A stretch of DNA of 64,000 nt, from assembly GCA_949361645.1 (NCBI GenBank), contig OX442416.1:2968146-3032145 (forward strand). The letters run 5' to 3'. This DNA is from Spongilla lacustris. Its lineage: Eukaryota > Porifera > Demospongiae > Spongillida > Spongillidae. The translations under genes and the position numbers were made by a program. Below, piece by piece: positions 1 to 11,532 of this stretch; the first letter of the stretch is position 1, and every line of letters starts with the position of its first letter. The notes beneath the pieces were generated by a model. It was not told the DNA's origin, ran no database searches, and worked only from the letters and a program-made list of their open reading frames with translations.

Positions 1-1537
1 TGTTCCACACAACCGGCCGAGTGAAAGTCAAAGGAGAAGATAGATTAGCATTGCTCCAAGTTCCAACAGATACATAGCTGAATGTGTCATTTAAGAACTG
101 AAGATTCTTAATTGTGTACAAGACACTTGTAGGATCTCCATTTTTATCAAAGGTGAAGTTGGAACCACCCAACTGACTCGGGAAACTTGCACTGAACAAA
201 TACGGTTTCAGCACGTTTCCGGGAATAAATACGTAATTTCCAGTGGACCGTATGGCCATACATAAGCCACTGCCGTTGCACATATCCATCTGAAGAGTAC
301 GGATGGAGTATGCATATGCATATACTGCATCTATGACAAATGGCACGTAGGAGTCCTGGACGTAACCTGTTAACGACGAAATTCTCTCATTTGTTGCATT
401 ACAAGGTTTAAGAGATTTACTGCTTAGGGTCTGAAGAGAGCAGTTAAACACAGCCTGCCAATATTCAGCAAACCAGGGGTTGGAGGTGTGGTTATAAATG
501 TTAAGGCTTTCAAAATAACTATCAAATTCCTCACTTGGAAAGGTTTTGGGCACCACACTGACAAGGTTGCTTACTAACTTTGGGAAGATTCCACCCAAGC
601 TGTCGCCCCATGAGTCACTTCCAACCCAGAACAACCTTCTGGTGACGTTATGTCTTTTCAATGCATCCAGTAGGCCTACTGCTGTCGCGTAATGACCAAA
701 TAGGACCACTGCTGACGCGTTAACGACCAATGGATTCATAAACGTGGCAGCAGCATTGTCAAATTCACTTTGAGATGGAGTAGGAAAAGATATTTCTATA
801 CTTGCTGCTACACAGCGCACCGTTCCATTTCCATTTCGGCTGTTTAAAATTTTAGTAAATTGATTGATCCCGTCACGTCCATACGTGTCTCGGGAATTAA
901 TAGTGATGATGTAAGTCCAATTGAAATATACTACCAGATCTACCAGGGCTGTGGATTGGTAGTTATCCGGAGGAGGAATGCGGAGGAAGTATGGGTAAAG
1001 CGTTTTGTCACTCAGCGCCGATGCTGTCGAGAAGGGACTCACCTGAGGAATCTGAAAGAGGCGTAAAAGGCTAGCCATGTCAATTGATATGGTGCTCTCC
1101 GTTTCTCCGATTATTCCCGATACACCATAAGATGTTCCATTGACAACATTGCATGTAGATCTGCCAAATGATGCCAAATCGAAAGTTACGTCCAGTGCAG
1201 TGTTAACCGATAGGCAAGAGTCGCGTACAATAAAGGCCAATTTTATACCCGACGGGAGGAGATTAGACTCAGCGTTGACCTTGTTTACAGCGAAAGCTAT
1301 CGCCTCAGCTCTTTGTAGATTTGAAGCGTCCACGGGACCGCACGTTCCGTTGCCTTTAGCCGGATGTATGGGTAGGACGCCTCCCAGAAGGACGAACGAA
1401 GAGTTGGAGAGAGCCAGATCGTTGTCGTTAACATCTGTGTATCCGTCTAGGAAGCGACATGTTGCTAACTGCACAACTGCAAGTACTAATACTCGTGCGA
1501 TCAAATACGAAGCGATGCAGTGTGTGGTACTGGCCAT
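1..1537 (-). CDS. Class C GPCR, mGluR-like, copy 1 (3' part outside window)
   Basis: Reading the minus strand from the ATG at 1537, the frame stays open for about 512 codons to the window edge. The protein starts with a hydrophobic signal peptide and continues as a Venus-flytrap ligand-binding domain (ANF-receptor family). It reaches the end of that domain (GTWSNANLSSPLTF); the cysteine-rich linker and seven-helix domain must lie left of the window. It is clearly paralogous to the receptors at 7849-10542, 24436-27109 and 42252-44939 but is the most divergent at the N-terminus and at several indels, for example an extra Asn-Gly near the RNGNGT site. mGluR-type ligand contacts are kept: QR, the Ser of ETESTIS, the Thr of FSTAS, PPPD, DTYG and GSDSW. 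Family and role are well supported; the ligand is unknown. Confidence 0.9.
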   Translation of the reverse strand, partial: MASTTHCIASYLIARVLVLAVVQLATCRFLDGYTDVNDNDLALSNSSFVLLGGVLPIHPAKGNGTCGPVDASNLQRAEAIAFAVNKVNAESNLLPSGIKLAFIVRDSCLSVNTALDVTFDLASFGRSTCNVVNGTSYGVSGIIGETESTISIDMASLLRLFQIPQVSPFSTASALSDKTLYPYFLRIPPPDNYQSTALVDLVVYFNWTYIITINSRDTYGRDGINQFTKILNSRNGNGTVRCVAASIEISFPTPSQSEFDNAAATFMNPLVVNASAVVLFGHYATAVGLLDALKRHNVTRRLFWVGSDSWGDSLGGIFPKLVSNLVSVVPKTFPSEEFDSYFESLNIYNHTSNPWFAEYWQAVFNCSLQTLSSKSLKPCNATNERISSLTGYVQDSYVPFVIDAVYAYAYSIRTLQMDMCNGSGLCMAIRSTGNYVFIPGNVLKPYLFSASFPSQLGGSNFTFDKNGDPTSVLYTIKNLQFLNDTFSYVSVGTWSNANLSSPLTFTRPVVWN

Positions 1538-1590
1538 ATTTTTAATTGCTTCAAACCTTACAGTATTGTGTGTATAAATTTGTTTCAGTA

Positions 1591-1597
1591 TTTTATA
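1591..1597 (-). promoter_or_regulatory. Possible TATA box of receptor copy 1
   Basis: TATAAAA on the minus strand, 54 bases upstream of the copy 1 ATG. Position and sequence fit a core promoter, but the region is AT-rich and no other evidence supports it. Confidence 0.3.
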
Positions 1598-1599
1598 GG

Positions 1600-3270
1600 C
1601 CTACTATAGCATTCAATAAACTCTGCGGTTACTACACGTATACCGGGAAACAATGGATTCAAACGACGAGCGTCATAACTAGCATCACATGCGTCGTGGA
1701 CGTTTGCGCCTTTCAGTATGGAGCTAAGCTTAGATGGTGGTTTTTGTGCCGTGGTGTTAATCCCTGACGTACCGCTTTAATAGACATGACGTCAAAAATC
1801 ATATGAAAAGTAATTTAATGAAATTCATTTGAGGTTAATTCAATTCATTACAATGCTGTCCGCCATCTTGGTACTATAGAACGGTATGGGCAATTTACAT
1901 TTTATGCCTGTTTTGGGTCCCGTAATATTCTTACCATGGAATAATGTTAGTTTCCAATGTAAAAAAATAAAACCAAACCCATAATCTCTTACTGTCGAAC
2001 GTACATGTACAGTAACAAAAAGCTTTGTTTTGCCCATACCGTTTTGAGCACCAAGATGGCGGACAACAAATAACTAAAATTTCAATGAATGTCATTGCTC
2101 ACGCGATGAAAAGGGTCTATAGAGGTAGCGAAACTAAAATTGTCAGACTCTGTCTAGCTAACTGTTGGCAGTATGTTAATTTTGAACTAACTTCCTTCCT
2201 AGAGATCCTCTGTATCGTGATGCAATACTGTAAGCGATGACACATTTGGGTCTGGATACGAGACTACCTTCACATGCAAATGTGAAGCTGTGCACCAGAA
2301 GTACAGATGCACTATCTGTAGTGTTGGCCACGTCCTTTCCTGATTGAAAATATTCAGGCGTCTTGGTTTTCAATGGATGGCGGCATACGTACATGTATAT
2401 GGTCTACATGCATACAAATTTGAGGCTATACACCAGTAGTACACAGGTGTGCTTCACGGTATCACTGGTTTCGACCACATCCCTTGGTGAAAAGCAGTCA
2501 GCCATTTTGTGGTCATAGACTGCGTGGTCGCATTGGTATACACATGTGAGGCTATACACCAGCAGTACTCACGTGTGTTTACAGTACTTCAGGGCATCAT
2601 TGGTTTTGACCACATCCCTTCCTGGTGAAAGGTATAACTCAGCTAGCGTCCATACGTGTCACTGGAATTATTGTTAGTACCAAATACTAATTTTATTGTT
2701 TTATTTTAATTTTGCTGTTTCTGTGATATTATGATACATGTACATTTATGCATATTATACAAAAACATTACGTAAAAACAAGAATGTAACTGAAAATTAA
2801 TTTTCTTGACTGAGGATGGTATCTTGTACCCTCAACAGTGGCAAGGGTAAGGTCATGTTCGTAAATAGGGTGGCGATGTGATGACCTGCTTCCACGAATG
2901 CACAGGACAACAGCACGAAGAGAAGCATAAGAGAGCCGAGTGCATATTTGGATTCAGCACTAGTGATAACGTGCCGTGTATAGAAAATTATATCAATGAA
3001 ATCATTCAAGATGGGGAAAAAAGCACATTTTTCATTATAAAACTTACTAGAAGAGAGAGAGTATGTTTTGCACTATCATAAGTTACCTATATAATGAGCA
3101 TTAGTTTTATTAATAACTGGTTCTGCATATTGAATATGTGGGTGTTCTTTTTCACATTACAAAGATTACCTGTATAGGTAATTTTAGAACAACTCAACGA
3201 AACAATTAACTTAAAAATTTGCACACTGTGCTGAGCACTGTGCTATACAAACATTTTTACAGCATGCCGA
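1600..3270. other. Intergenic, with dispersed repeat and a receptor scrap
   Basis: No gene recognised. About 2250-2640 holds a dispersed repeat whose units carry phrases such as 'gaggctatacaccag' and 'gaccacatcccttcc'; relatives occur at 17.9-18.24, 34.4-34.6 and 37.0-37.3 kb. At 2647-2676 about 30 bases resemble the receptor segment at 874-905 in the same orientation, a small gene scrap. Confidence 0.5.
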
Positions 3271-3394
3271 GGTGGAATGCCGAGGAAGTATTCGTAGAGC
3301 GTTTTGTCATTCAGCTCCGACCATCCGACGAAGCGATTCAGTATATGCTCCTGCACGGCCATATTTCATTGCTTCAAACCTTATTGTGTGTATA
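3271..3394 (-). pseudogene. mGluR-like receptor relic with internal deletion
   Basis: Bases 3271-3322 match the receptor ligand-domain segment around 970-1022 (the part coding for the conserved TLYPYFLRIPPP stretch) with scattered changes. Bases 3357-3394 match the start-codon region of copy 1 around 1531-1572. The roughly 500 bases that separate these parts in copy 1 are missing. Same orientation as copies 1 and 2. It codes for nothing intact. Confidence 0.65.
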
Positions 3395-5460
3395 GTACAA
3401 TTTCATACACGTACGCTTAAGTTATTGTGGTTATTGCAGTAACATGATCTAAGCTGTACATGTATTCTATATATGTTACACAACTTAAAACCGCAGCATA
3501 GAGCTGGCGGTGGCGGATATGTTACGTAACAGCATTGATTCACGTACAAACAGTGACATGCGTTCGTGTGCTAGTACTCGTGTTCATGGACGGGGAGAGT
3601 TGCAAGGGTTTTGTCGCTGCACACAAAATTCGGTCGCGGCGAGAGACCGGGGCTGTGAGGTAACTGCCAACCAATTTATCATAAATTGGAAATCACTATG
3701 ATCTATGTTTGGCAGCTAGAACTTAAAGCACTTAAAGCTCTGAACACGTGAGTCGTGACGATCGAAGGTGCGCATGCATGCTCGCTTTCTTCATTCTAAA
3801 GGAAAAGGATAGTCTATACTATCTATGCTCGGCACTGTACATGTCATGTGTACAGAGGTCACTACAGCCTGTCTCTTCCCAGACCCACAAGCGAAGCAGC
3901 GGATGGATTACATGTAGGTCTATCTAGCACGTATAAATTAACCTTAAAACCTATATAACGCTCACGAAATTAAACGACTTCGGTAGTATTGCATGCAACT
4001 TTGATATACATGTATAAGACATGCAACTGAATAATCATGAGGCTGCTAATTCATTGTGTTTTCATGCATCATTTTACTGCAGTCAGAGGAACGAAAATCC
4101 ACACCATCTTGCTCTTGTCCGATGGCTACAAGATACAGGTAAATTGTCATTATGACTACTCACACCTTCCTGTGCACCAAAGGTCAGGTTTTCATTCTTA
4201 GCGTTAGTAGTAAATTTAATATTGCTGACTGAGACTGTGCCTTAAGGGCGACCATAATTATCAAAGCAATGGCTGCATTCTACCAACTGGCAGCATGGTT
4301 CACTGTTTCTTCATCCTAGCCAGTTTCTTAAGAGCTACATTGTATATAGCCACCCTTTCTAGTGGATGTACGTTAATAACACTGATAATAATTAATGGGT
4401 TAGTCATTTATTGGACATATTTTTATATATTTATATTTATCAGCTGAAGGTGGGGGGGGGGGGGGGGGGGGGGGGGGGAGACAGCGCAATAGGCAACAAC
4501 AGCATCTGTCAGTAACACTTATGGTTACCAGTCATGCATTTGCTACAGATGTTATATTTACAAGAAGCACACCATTACAAACATCAGGGATCCACCCCCC
4601 TGGTTTACACGTGCCATGTCACTTGCTGTTTTGTTAATCAATCCAGCTGGTTCGCACCATTGAATAAAACTGCATGGCATGCCATGAAGGGATGACTTAT
4701 CTTTGACTACCCGCTATACCACCCATTGTTGCAGTGAATCCTACAATAATACTGCAGCAATGCAAGTACAAGTGTACAACATCATAACACAAACGTACCA
4801 CCACACCTGTACAAAATAATGCTTCTCCCTTCAACCCGTGCCAGTATCATATAATCATCGATATCCGATTGCAATACAGATTTACAGGCAAAATCTTATA
4901 GTCTAGTTCCCAGACTCTACAAACTTAAGCTACCGCATAATTGCTAGCTTTAGGAAGTTCAACTTTTTTGTTCCGAGGAATACATCAAATTACATAACAA
5001 TTGTGACGTTATAACTTATTCTCTACATCATCAATAGCTTAATTATTGCTTAGGAATGCTTTGAAGTTACGGAATACTTCTACTCGCTTTCTTCCGCTTA
5101 TGATCGTGGAATGAATCGATGCAAAGTTTGTAATAACTCAGTTAAAGGCTTCTAGTTAGCAAACAAATGATATCTTGTGTGCCAAGCCACCGATGTAAAT
5201 GCAGATATATATCAGTAGCTTCTGAGCCTTCAATTAAGGATATATACAGTATATGTATGTAAGTGAGTCTGGAAAGGAGACTACTATCATCTTTACTTTC
5301 ACAGCGGTCATTGCCTTCTGTGTGCTCCGTCTGTCATCGCCATATAACTCACTGCTGCAGGTTTGATACGTCGGCACGGTTCTATTGCCACCCGTTGTGG
5401 TGGTTACCTGCACCAGCTAGGCCTATATCTCTACCAGCATGCCTGAGTAAATTCTAAACA
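3395..5460. other. Intergenic, nothing recognised except a poly-G tract
   Basis: Short ORFs here show no family motif. A 27-base G homopolymer lies at 4452-4478. I see no exon-like runs. Confidence 0.5.
4452..4478 (+). repeat. Poly-G homopolymer
   Basis: Twenty-seven consecutive G after CAGCTGAAGGT. Length is likely polymorphic or inexact. Confidence 0.9.
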
Positions 5461-5461
5461 C

Positions 5462-7290
5462 TTGTTTTCCACCTCTACTGCCTCACAGCCTCTTTTGTCG
5501 ATACATCATGATCCCACCTCCACGGCTACATCACCGAACCTATCTTTTCCATCAAAGCCAAAGAGTGAAAATCTTGGGGCGGATCCCTCGAGCCGTGCGC
5601 TGCCAAATTTGCTTCCATCATTAATGAGGTTGTGCACAGAAATGACCACACGTCATGGTGTCGGTTTTTTTTTTTTTTTTTTTTGGTGCTCGTTACCTTC
5701 ACACCCCTTCTAGGGGAGGCTGCCGCTGGTCCTTATTTAGGGCTAATGAACAAATAAGAGTTGAGTCTGACCCACCATTTTTACATACTCGAAACAGATC
5801 GGAATTTTAAAAACCATTAGACCCGATTAATGTCTCTGGCTGCTAGGGTATCAGTTAAATTGAGGAAGGAGACTTTATTAGGTTGGCTGTCTCTGATGAC
5901 AATTTCAGACTCAGCTGGGGATCGTAATGGTTGAAGACCTCAACACCTAAAAGATATGATAAGCCCTTCTGCCAATGCCGAAGGCCTATTCCTCATCACT
6001 TCACTATCACCTTACTTATGCTAGTTATACAGGGCAAGACACCATCATCCATCCACCCATACCTCTTTGGTGCCTCACTAATAGCATTGGAAAAGACAGG
6101 AGGGGGGGTTAAGACCCATTGCTGTAGGATGTAACATTTGTCGGCTTGCAGCTAAAGCTTTTGGTAACAATGTTATGTAGGAAATGGCATCACTACTATC
6201 TCCACATCAGCTTGGGTATGGAGTCAGCGAAGGAGCAGAAACTGCAGTTCATACAGCAAGGCTATACATTAATAACCTGGGTTAATCCTGAAGTTGGACT
6301 TTATTAATGCATTTAACTCTATCCACAGAGATTAAATGCTAAATGCTGTGAAACTTCTTGCTCCATCTATTTATCCATTTGTCCACTCAGCCTATTCCAG
6401 TCCTTCTTCACTTTTTGGGAGTGACAAGATCATTCCATCAGCTGATGGTGTCCAACAGGGTGACCCACTAGGACCTCTTCTTTCATGTCTTACCCTTCAT
6501 TATGTGTACATGTGCTGCCTCCTGAAGTCTGAGCTCTGCCTCTTCTACTTAGATGATGGGTCTCTGGGTGGATTTTTAACTATGATGCTGAAGTGGTCAG
6601 AACTCAGAAGGGAGGCAGTTCAATCCCAGTAAATCTGGGGCAATAGGCACAGACTCCATTGCAGTTGAGGCCATCCAGTCATCTCTTCCAGGTGTGCCGG
6701 CATGTTATGGATGTGGCACAGGCCACCTTACTGGGCTCACCTATAGGAGACATCAGTTCCATATCTGGTACTATCAGTCTTGTAGTGAGGCTGAAATACC
6801 ACCTAAGTCATGATGCATACCTCCTGTTGCATTATTCTACTGTCTTAGGACATCTCCATGTTTTCTTTCACCGTTATATGATGAAGAGCTCAGGGCCATC
6901 ATGAGTACCTGCTTTGATGTGCCCCTTTCTCTAAAGGACACCGTGGGTGCACACTGCAGGCATCCTTGCCAGTGAAATTTTGGTAGACTTGGTATTCATA
7001 GACTTATAGTACTGTGCAGCTTGCATCAGACCTTGTCCTCCAGATCTTACCACCATGGCTGCTAGAATACCCCATCTTTTATGCAGATGAAGCACTGGCT
7101 TGCTGGTCAGAGGGGTGCAGGAAGCACCTCCAGTTGGTACTGCAACGTACAAGCAAAAAGCATGGGACTCCAGTCAGCACTCCTCTCTCTAACAGCACAG
7201 ACCCACTCTACAAAGGGCAGCATGCAACAAAGAATCATGACTATGGCTAAATACTTTGCCGGTCTCTTCATTGGGTCTTTGTATGGATAA
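5462..7290 (+). pseudogene. Degenerate non-LTR retrotransposon ORF with reverse transcriptase
   Basis: Plus-strand translation in shifting frames follows a non-LTR reverse transcriptase from N- to C-terminus. Fingers motif: SLIALEKTGGGV (about 6080-6120), followed by a remnant of the usual RPIAVG. Then HQLGYGVSEGAE (about 6210-6240). The catalytic palm follows: SADGVQQGDPLGPLL and FYLDDGSLGG (about 6436-6573), with the YxDD aspartates kept. Downstream pieces such as ATLLGSPIGDISSIS (about 6724-6768) and LGIHRLIVLCSLHQTLSS (about 6990-7040) fit the post-palm region. Many frameshifts and stops make it non-functional. Fragments of the same kind lie at 13.7, 21.9, 22.8, 28.3 and 35.7 kb. The exact clade is not determined. 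Confidence 0.7.
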
Positions 7291-7848
7291 TTTGACCATA
7301 AGACTACCAATATGTCTTTGTTTGGGTTTGTCCTTGTGTTGACCTCACAGTTGTCACCATTGTGATTGCGAAGGAAAGAAAAAACCGCAACTATCATGAC
7401 CGTTGATTTCTGCATAATGATGTCAGCATGCAGGTTATAACGAGCCTTGAGTAGTCACTGAACTTTGTATCCTATTCAGCTATGATACCAACAGTTAAAA
7501 TAATGCCAAGGACTAAAAGGGGTAATACCAACCATTGACCATCATTTGCGAGCTATAAAAATGGACAAAGCCAATTTAAATTGTCATTTACTCTTCTTGC
7601 TCTTTTTAAAATCATTCAGCAGCATTTTCTGGTATCGAGCCATTTGCAATAAAATATTTGATTGCCATCTAAGTGCTTCAATACAATACAGTGGCAGATA
7701 CACTATTAATACTTTATGATGTACATGCACACTAATTTACACTAAATGAGCGAAAACCACAATGCTTACATTCTCTACCTACTTATCGTCTCCCCTTACC
7801 GTGAACTATAAAATACAAAAAAAGACTAAAATTGATGATTTCAACAAC
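7291..7848. other. Intergenic 3' flank of receptor copy 2
   Basis: AT-rich sequence between the retrotransposon remnant and the stop codon of receptor copy 2. No gene and no clear AATAAA on the minus strand near the stop. Confidence 0.4.
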
Positions 7849-10542
7849 TCAATATAGACACAAGACCTTAGGCATCAAATTCTCTATTTCTTCGGTTTGA
7901 GTACTTGCATCACAGTTTATCCTGTCGCTTCGAAACGACCCGTTTTCCAATTCATCACACACACCTCCATTTGTAATGATATGAGATTGTATGTTTGCAC
8001 AGGTATTAAATTGAGCTGTTGTCTCTGTTAATGGCATTCTTCTGTACATATTTCTGAAAAGGTACACCAGTCTGGAGACAAAGATGGCTCTGAGGACAAC
8101 ACTGGCACTCAGGACTATAGTCAGCAGCAGTGAAGTGGTCTGATAAAAGGCACCAAGGCTGGCCGTCCCAAAGTAGGTAGGCAGCAGCACCACCCAGATG
8201 ATCACCAGAGAGTACACCGTCACGTTGATATACCTGGTCTCATTGAAGTTCTTTGGTACACGTCTCGTGCGAAATGCAAAGTAGGTGGTTAGAATAAGGA
8301 GCAGGAAATTATATCCAACAGTCACAGAGATGGCAGAATATGCAGACTGACTGCACAGGACCTCACCTGTGGTTGGACCGTATGTGTACCTTGCACCTGG
8401 ACGTTCCACGATCAACCACACCCCCATTATTACCACCTGTACTCCTATCAGCATCAGTGTGATCACAGCTTGGCTAACTGAACCAAGAAATAATGGCTTT
8501 TTAGTGGTCAGTGGGCGATTGAATATTCTGTGTATCCTAATTGTCCTTACTAGGAGAGCACTGAAGCTGATGGAGAAACTGAACCCTACTCCAATCCATC
8601 TGGTGCCACATATCACAGCTGATGGCTTGATGACATACAGAAAGGGAACCACATAGGACAATAGTACTCCAGCAAGCAGAAATATAGTTAGCTCTCGACT
8701 GGTAGCTTTGATGATCTTGTGGTTAAAGTGAATTATAAAAACGACTATGACAGAAATAGTTGCCAGGATACCAAGGCATGCAATAATCAGGATGACAATA
8801 GCCCCTGGATCACTTATATGGTAATATGAAGCCTGTATTGTTATGCAGGCATTCCTGAATTGGTTTGGTTTTGTGCTCTCTGCACATTGGCTGCAAGATG
8901 TACCATCACTGTAATCCTTGCCTCCTGGACAATCAACACACTTCCAACAGCAGGGAGAACTGGACAAGCGGTATTGCCCTGGGCTGCATGAATCGCTGCA
9001 TCGAGACACAATGGAGCCTTCATAGTTGTTCCACACAACCGGCCGAGTGAAGTTCAATGGAGAAGATACATTAGCATTGTTCCAAGTTCCAACAGGAACA
9101 TACATGAAATTGCCATTTTGAAATTGAAGGTTTTTAATTGTGTATACAGCTCTAGTAGGATCTCCATTCTTATCAAAAGTGAAGTTGACACCTGACTGAC
9201 TCGGAAATGTGACGTTGAACAAGTATGGTAACAACAAGTTCCCAGGAATGAAGAGGTGTGATTGAGCATCTCCAGTGGAAAGGATAGCCTTACAAAGGCC
9301 ACTCCCATTGCACATATTCATATGAAGATTACGGATGGAGTATGCAAATGCATATACTGCATCTATGGTTAATGGCACGAAGGAGTCCTGGACATAACCT
9401 ATCTGGGGGGAAATTCTTTGATTTGCTACATTGCAGGGTGTGAGGTTTGAATTGTTAGAGTTCAAGGTGCAGTTGAATGCAGATTGCCAAAATTCAGCAA
9501 ACCAGGGATTGGAGGTGTGGTTATAAATGTTAAGGCTTTCAAAATAACGATCAAATTCCTCACTTGGAAAGGTTTTAGGCACCACACTGACAAGGTTGCT
9601 TACTAAATTTGGATAGATTCCATCCAAGCTGTCGCCCCACGAGTCACTGCCAACCCAGAACAACCTTCTTGTGACGTTATGTCTTTTCAATGCATCCAGA
9701 AGGCCTACTGCAATATCGTAATGACCAAATAGGACCACTGCTGACGCGTTAACAACCAATGGATCCATAAATGTGACTGCAGCTTTGTCAAATTCACTTT
9801 GAGATGGATTAGGAAACGATATTTCTATACTTGCAGCTACACAACGTATCGTTCCATTTCGGCTCTTTAAAATTTTAGTAAATTCATTGATTCCGTCTTG
9901 TCCATACGTGTCTCCAGAATTAATAGTGATGATGTAAGTCCAATTGAAATATACTACCAGATCTACCAAGGCTGCGGATTGGTAGTTATCCGGAGGAGGA
10001 ATGCGGAGGAAGTATGGGTAAAGCGTTTTGCCACTCAGCTCCAACGCTGTCGAGTATGGACTTACCTGAGGAATGCGAAAGAGACGTAAAAGGCTAGCCA
10101 TGGCAATTGATATCGTGCTCGCCGTTTCTCCGATTATTCCCGATACACGATAGGACGTCGCATTTTGACCAATTCCAATACTGCCAGTTATAAAGTCGAG
10201 AGTTTCGTCCAGGGCAGTGTTAACCAACAGGCAAGAGTCACGTATACCGAAGGCTAGTTTTATTCCAGGCGGGAGGAGGGTTGGGTCGGAATTGATCTTG
10301 CCAACAGCGAAAGCTATAGCCTCTGCCCTTTGCAGAATTGTACGGTCTACGGGACCGCACGTTCCGTCGGCTTTAGCCGGATGAATGGGTAGGACGCCTC
10401 CCAGTAACACGAATGTCGAGTTGGAAAGCGCCAGATCGTTGTCGTTAGCATTTGTATAGCCGTCGAAGGAGCTCACTCCGACTGATACCAGTACGTGTGC
10501 GATCAATTGCAGAGCGACGTAGACATTAATAGACCGTTCCAT
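7849..10542 (-). CDS. Class C GPCR, mGluR-like, copy 2 (intact)
   Basis: Intronless 897-residue receptor. Order: signal peptide (about 1-24), Venus-flytrap domain (about 40-495), nine-cysteine linker (about 515-566, CSDSCSPGQY through NAC), seven transmembrane helices (about 578-830), cytoplasmic tail. The start is the ATG at 10542, shared with copies 3 and 4 (MERS/MERF). Aligned from memory to mGluR1, Arg72, Ser142, Thr165, Asp185, Tyr213 and Asp300 occupy the positions that grip the amino-acid backbone, and Ser-Thr-Asp-Tyr spacing is 23, 20 and 28 as in mGluR1. Oddities against copies 3 and 4: the TM7 end reads FVSRLVYLF instead of LVPKVVYLF, losing the class C PKxY motif, and the C-terminus ends LCLY instead of TVL. 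Probably a G-protein-coupled amino-acid or related small-ligand sensor; ligand unknown. Confidence 0.95.
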   Translation of the reverse strand: MERSINVYVALQLIAHVLVSVGVSSFDGYTNANDNDLALSNSTFVLLGGVLPIHPAKADGTCGPVDRTILQRAEAIAFAVGKINSDPTLLPPGIKLAFGIRDSCLLVNTALDETLDFITGSIGIGQNATSYRVSGIIGETASTISIAMASLLRLFRIPQVSPYSTALELSGKTLYPYFLRIPPPDNYQSAALVDLVVYFNWTYIITINSGDTYGQDGINEFTKILKSRNGTIRCVAASIEISFPNPSQSEFDKAAVTFMDPLVVNASAVVLFGHYDIAVGLLDALKRHNVTRRLFWVGSDSWGDSLDGIYPNLVSNLVSVVPKTFPSEEFDRYFESLNIYNHTSNPWFAEFWQSAFNCTLNSNNSNLTPCNVANQRISPQIGYVQDSFVPLTIDAVYAFAYSIRNLHMNMCNGSGLCKAILSTGDAQSHLFIPGNLLLPYLFNVTFPSQSGVNFTFDKNGDPTRAVYTIKNLQFQNGNFMYVPVGTWNNANVSSPLNFTRPVVWNNYEGSIVSRCSDSCSPGQYRLSSSPCCWKCVDCPGGKDYSDGTSCSQCAESTKPNQFRNACITIQASYYHISDPGAIVILIIACLGILATISVIVVFIIHFNHKIIKATSRELTIFLLAGVLLSYVVPFLYVIKPSAVICGTRWIGVGFSFSISFSALLVRTIRIHRIFNRPLTTKKPLFLGSVSQAVITLMLIGVQVVIMGVWLIVERPGARYTYGPTTGEVLCSQSAYSAISVTVGYNFLLLILTTYFAFRTRRVPKNFNETRYINVTVYSLVIIWVVLLPTYFGTASLGAFYQTTSLLLTIVLSASVVLRAIFVSRLVYLFRNMYRRMPLTETTAQFNTCANIQSHIITNGGVCDELENGSFRSDRINCDASTQTEEIENLMPKVLCLY

Positions 10543-10623
10543 ATATGTGACTTGTTCCAGTAGCCGAAGAATTTGTAACGTACGATGTGATGCAATTCAT
10601 AGAGACGTCCAGCTAAGCAGAGA

Positions 10624-10632
10624 TTATATATA
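10624..10632 (-). promoter_or_regulatory. Possible TATA box of receptor copy 2
   Basis: TATATATAA on the minus strand, 82 bases upstream of the ATG. Plausible core promoter by position only. Confidence 0.3.
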
Positions 10633-11238
10633 GATAATCTCTGAGCTAAGGGTGTGTCTCATTAAATTCCAAGTGACGTTAATTGCTCGTACACAGACCC
10701 AAATGTACGAAGGCATTGTAATACTGCGCTTACGTACGTTACGAGACTAACAAAGAGTCGATCCTATTTACACAATATACGGTATTTCAATTGCAAAATT
10801 ACGCGTGCGAATTGACATGATATGTCTGCTGTAGCTTTTTAAATACTGTAAGTGTAAGACAATTTAAAATTATTGTGTTCTGTTTTGTACACATCAAGGG
10901 TGACAAAAAAAGAAAAAAAGAACCTACGTCTTGAAGACTGACTGGTTAGGGTTGGATGATTGTTATACATGTAAAGCCAGGATATGATGTAATTAAATAT
11001 TCCTATATATTTATACAAATAATACATCCCATTGTACTTTTTATATCGATCGGAATACGAGTACCGTACGTATATCGGTCATTATGTCGTATGCTTCTAC
11101 GCATTTATGCTATGTTTTCAAAGTGCAAAAGTTGGATAGCGGCGACAGCGCTCACGCGCGGCCCGTACCCCCTTGCTTCGCGCCACGCGGCCCTTGCACT
11201 TAATTAGTTCATATATCATCCTGACCTGCTTATGTGAC
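10633..11238. other. Intergenic upstream of receptor copy 2
   Basis: No gene recognised; AT-rich, with palindromic words such as TACGTA and TACATGTA. Confidence 0.4.
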
Positions 11239-11532
11239 AAAACACCAGGAAGACTTGAGGGACAACAACCTGAACTTTTAGAGGCCATTGTACAGATTGC
11301 CTTTTATGGATCTGCAGCCCATGCAAGACGAATAGATGACTGAAGTGGTGATCCACTCTGTCAAAACCTTGGATGAACTGACATATCATCTGCATGCTCA
11401 GCTAGAAATAGGATTTGCAATAAGTTGTCGCTATCTGGATTGCATCTTTGTCTTTTGTCTAAAAACTCTTTATCAATTGAAGGCAAGCGTCATTGTATAA
11501 CAGTTCCTGTAAAGCTAATCAGAGCACATGCA

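Noticed and set aside
860..1066. Plus-strand ORF with RVSGINSDDVSPIEIYYQ, repeated antisense in every receptor copy
   Set aside because: It is the exact antisense of the conserved ligand-domain segment in all four paralogues; its conservation follows from the real gene.
8369..8656. Antisense 95-residue ORFs over the receptor transmembrane region (also 26302-26589 and 44132-44419)
   Set aside because: Shadow of conserved TM coding sequence; no start context, motif or independent conservation.
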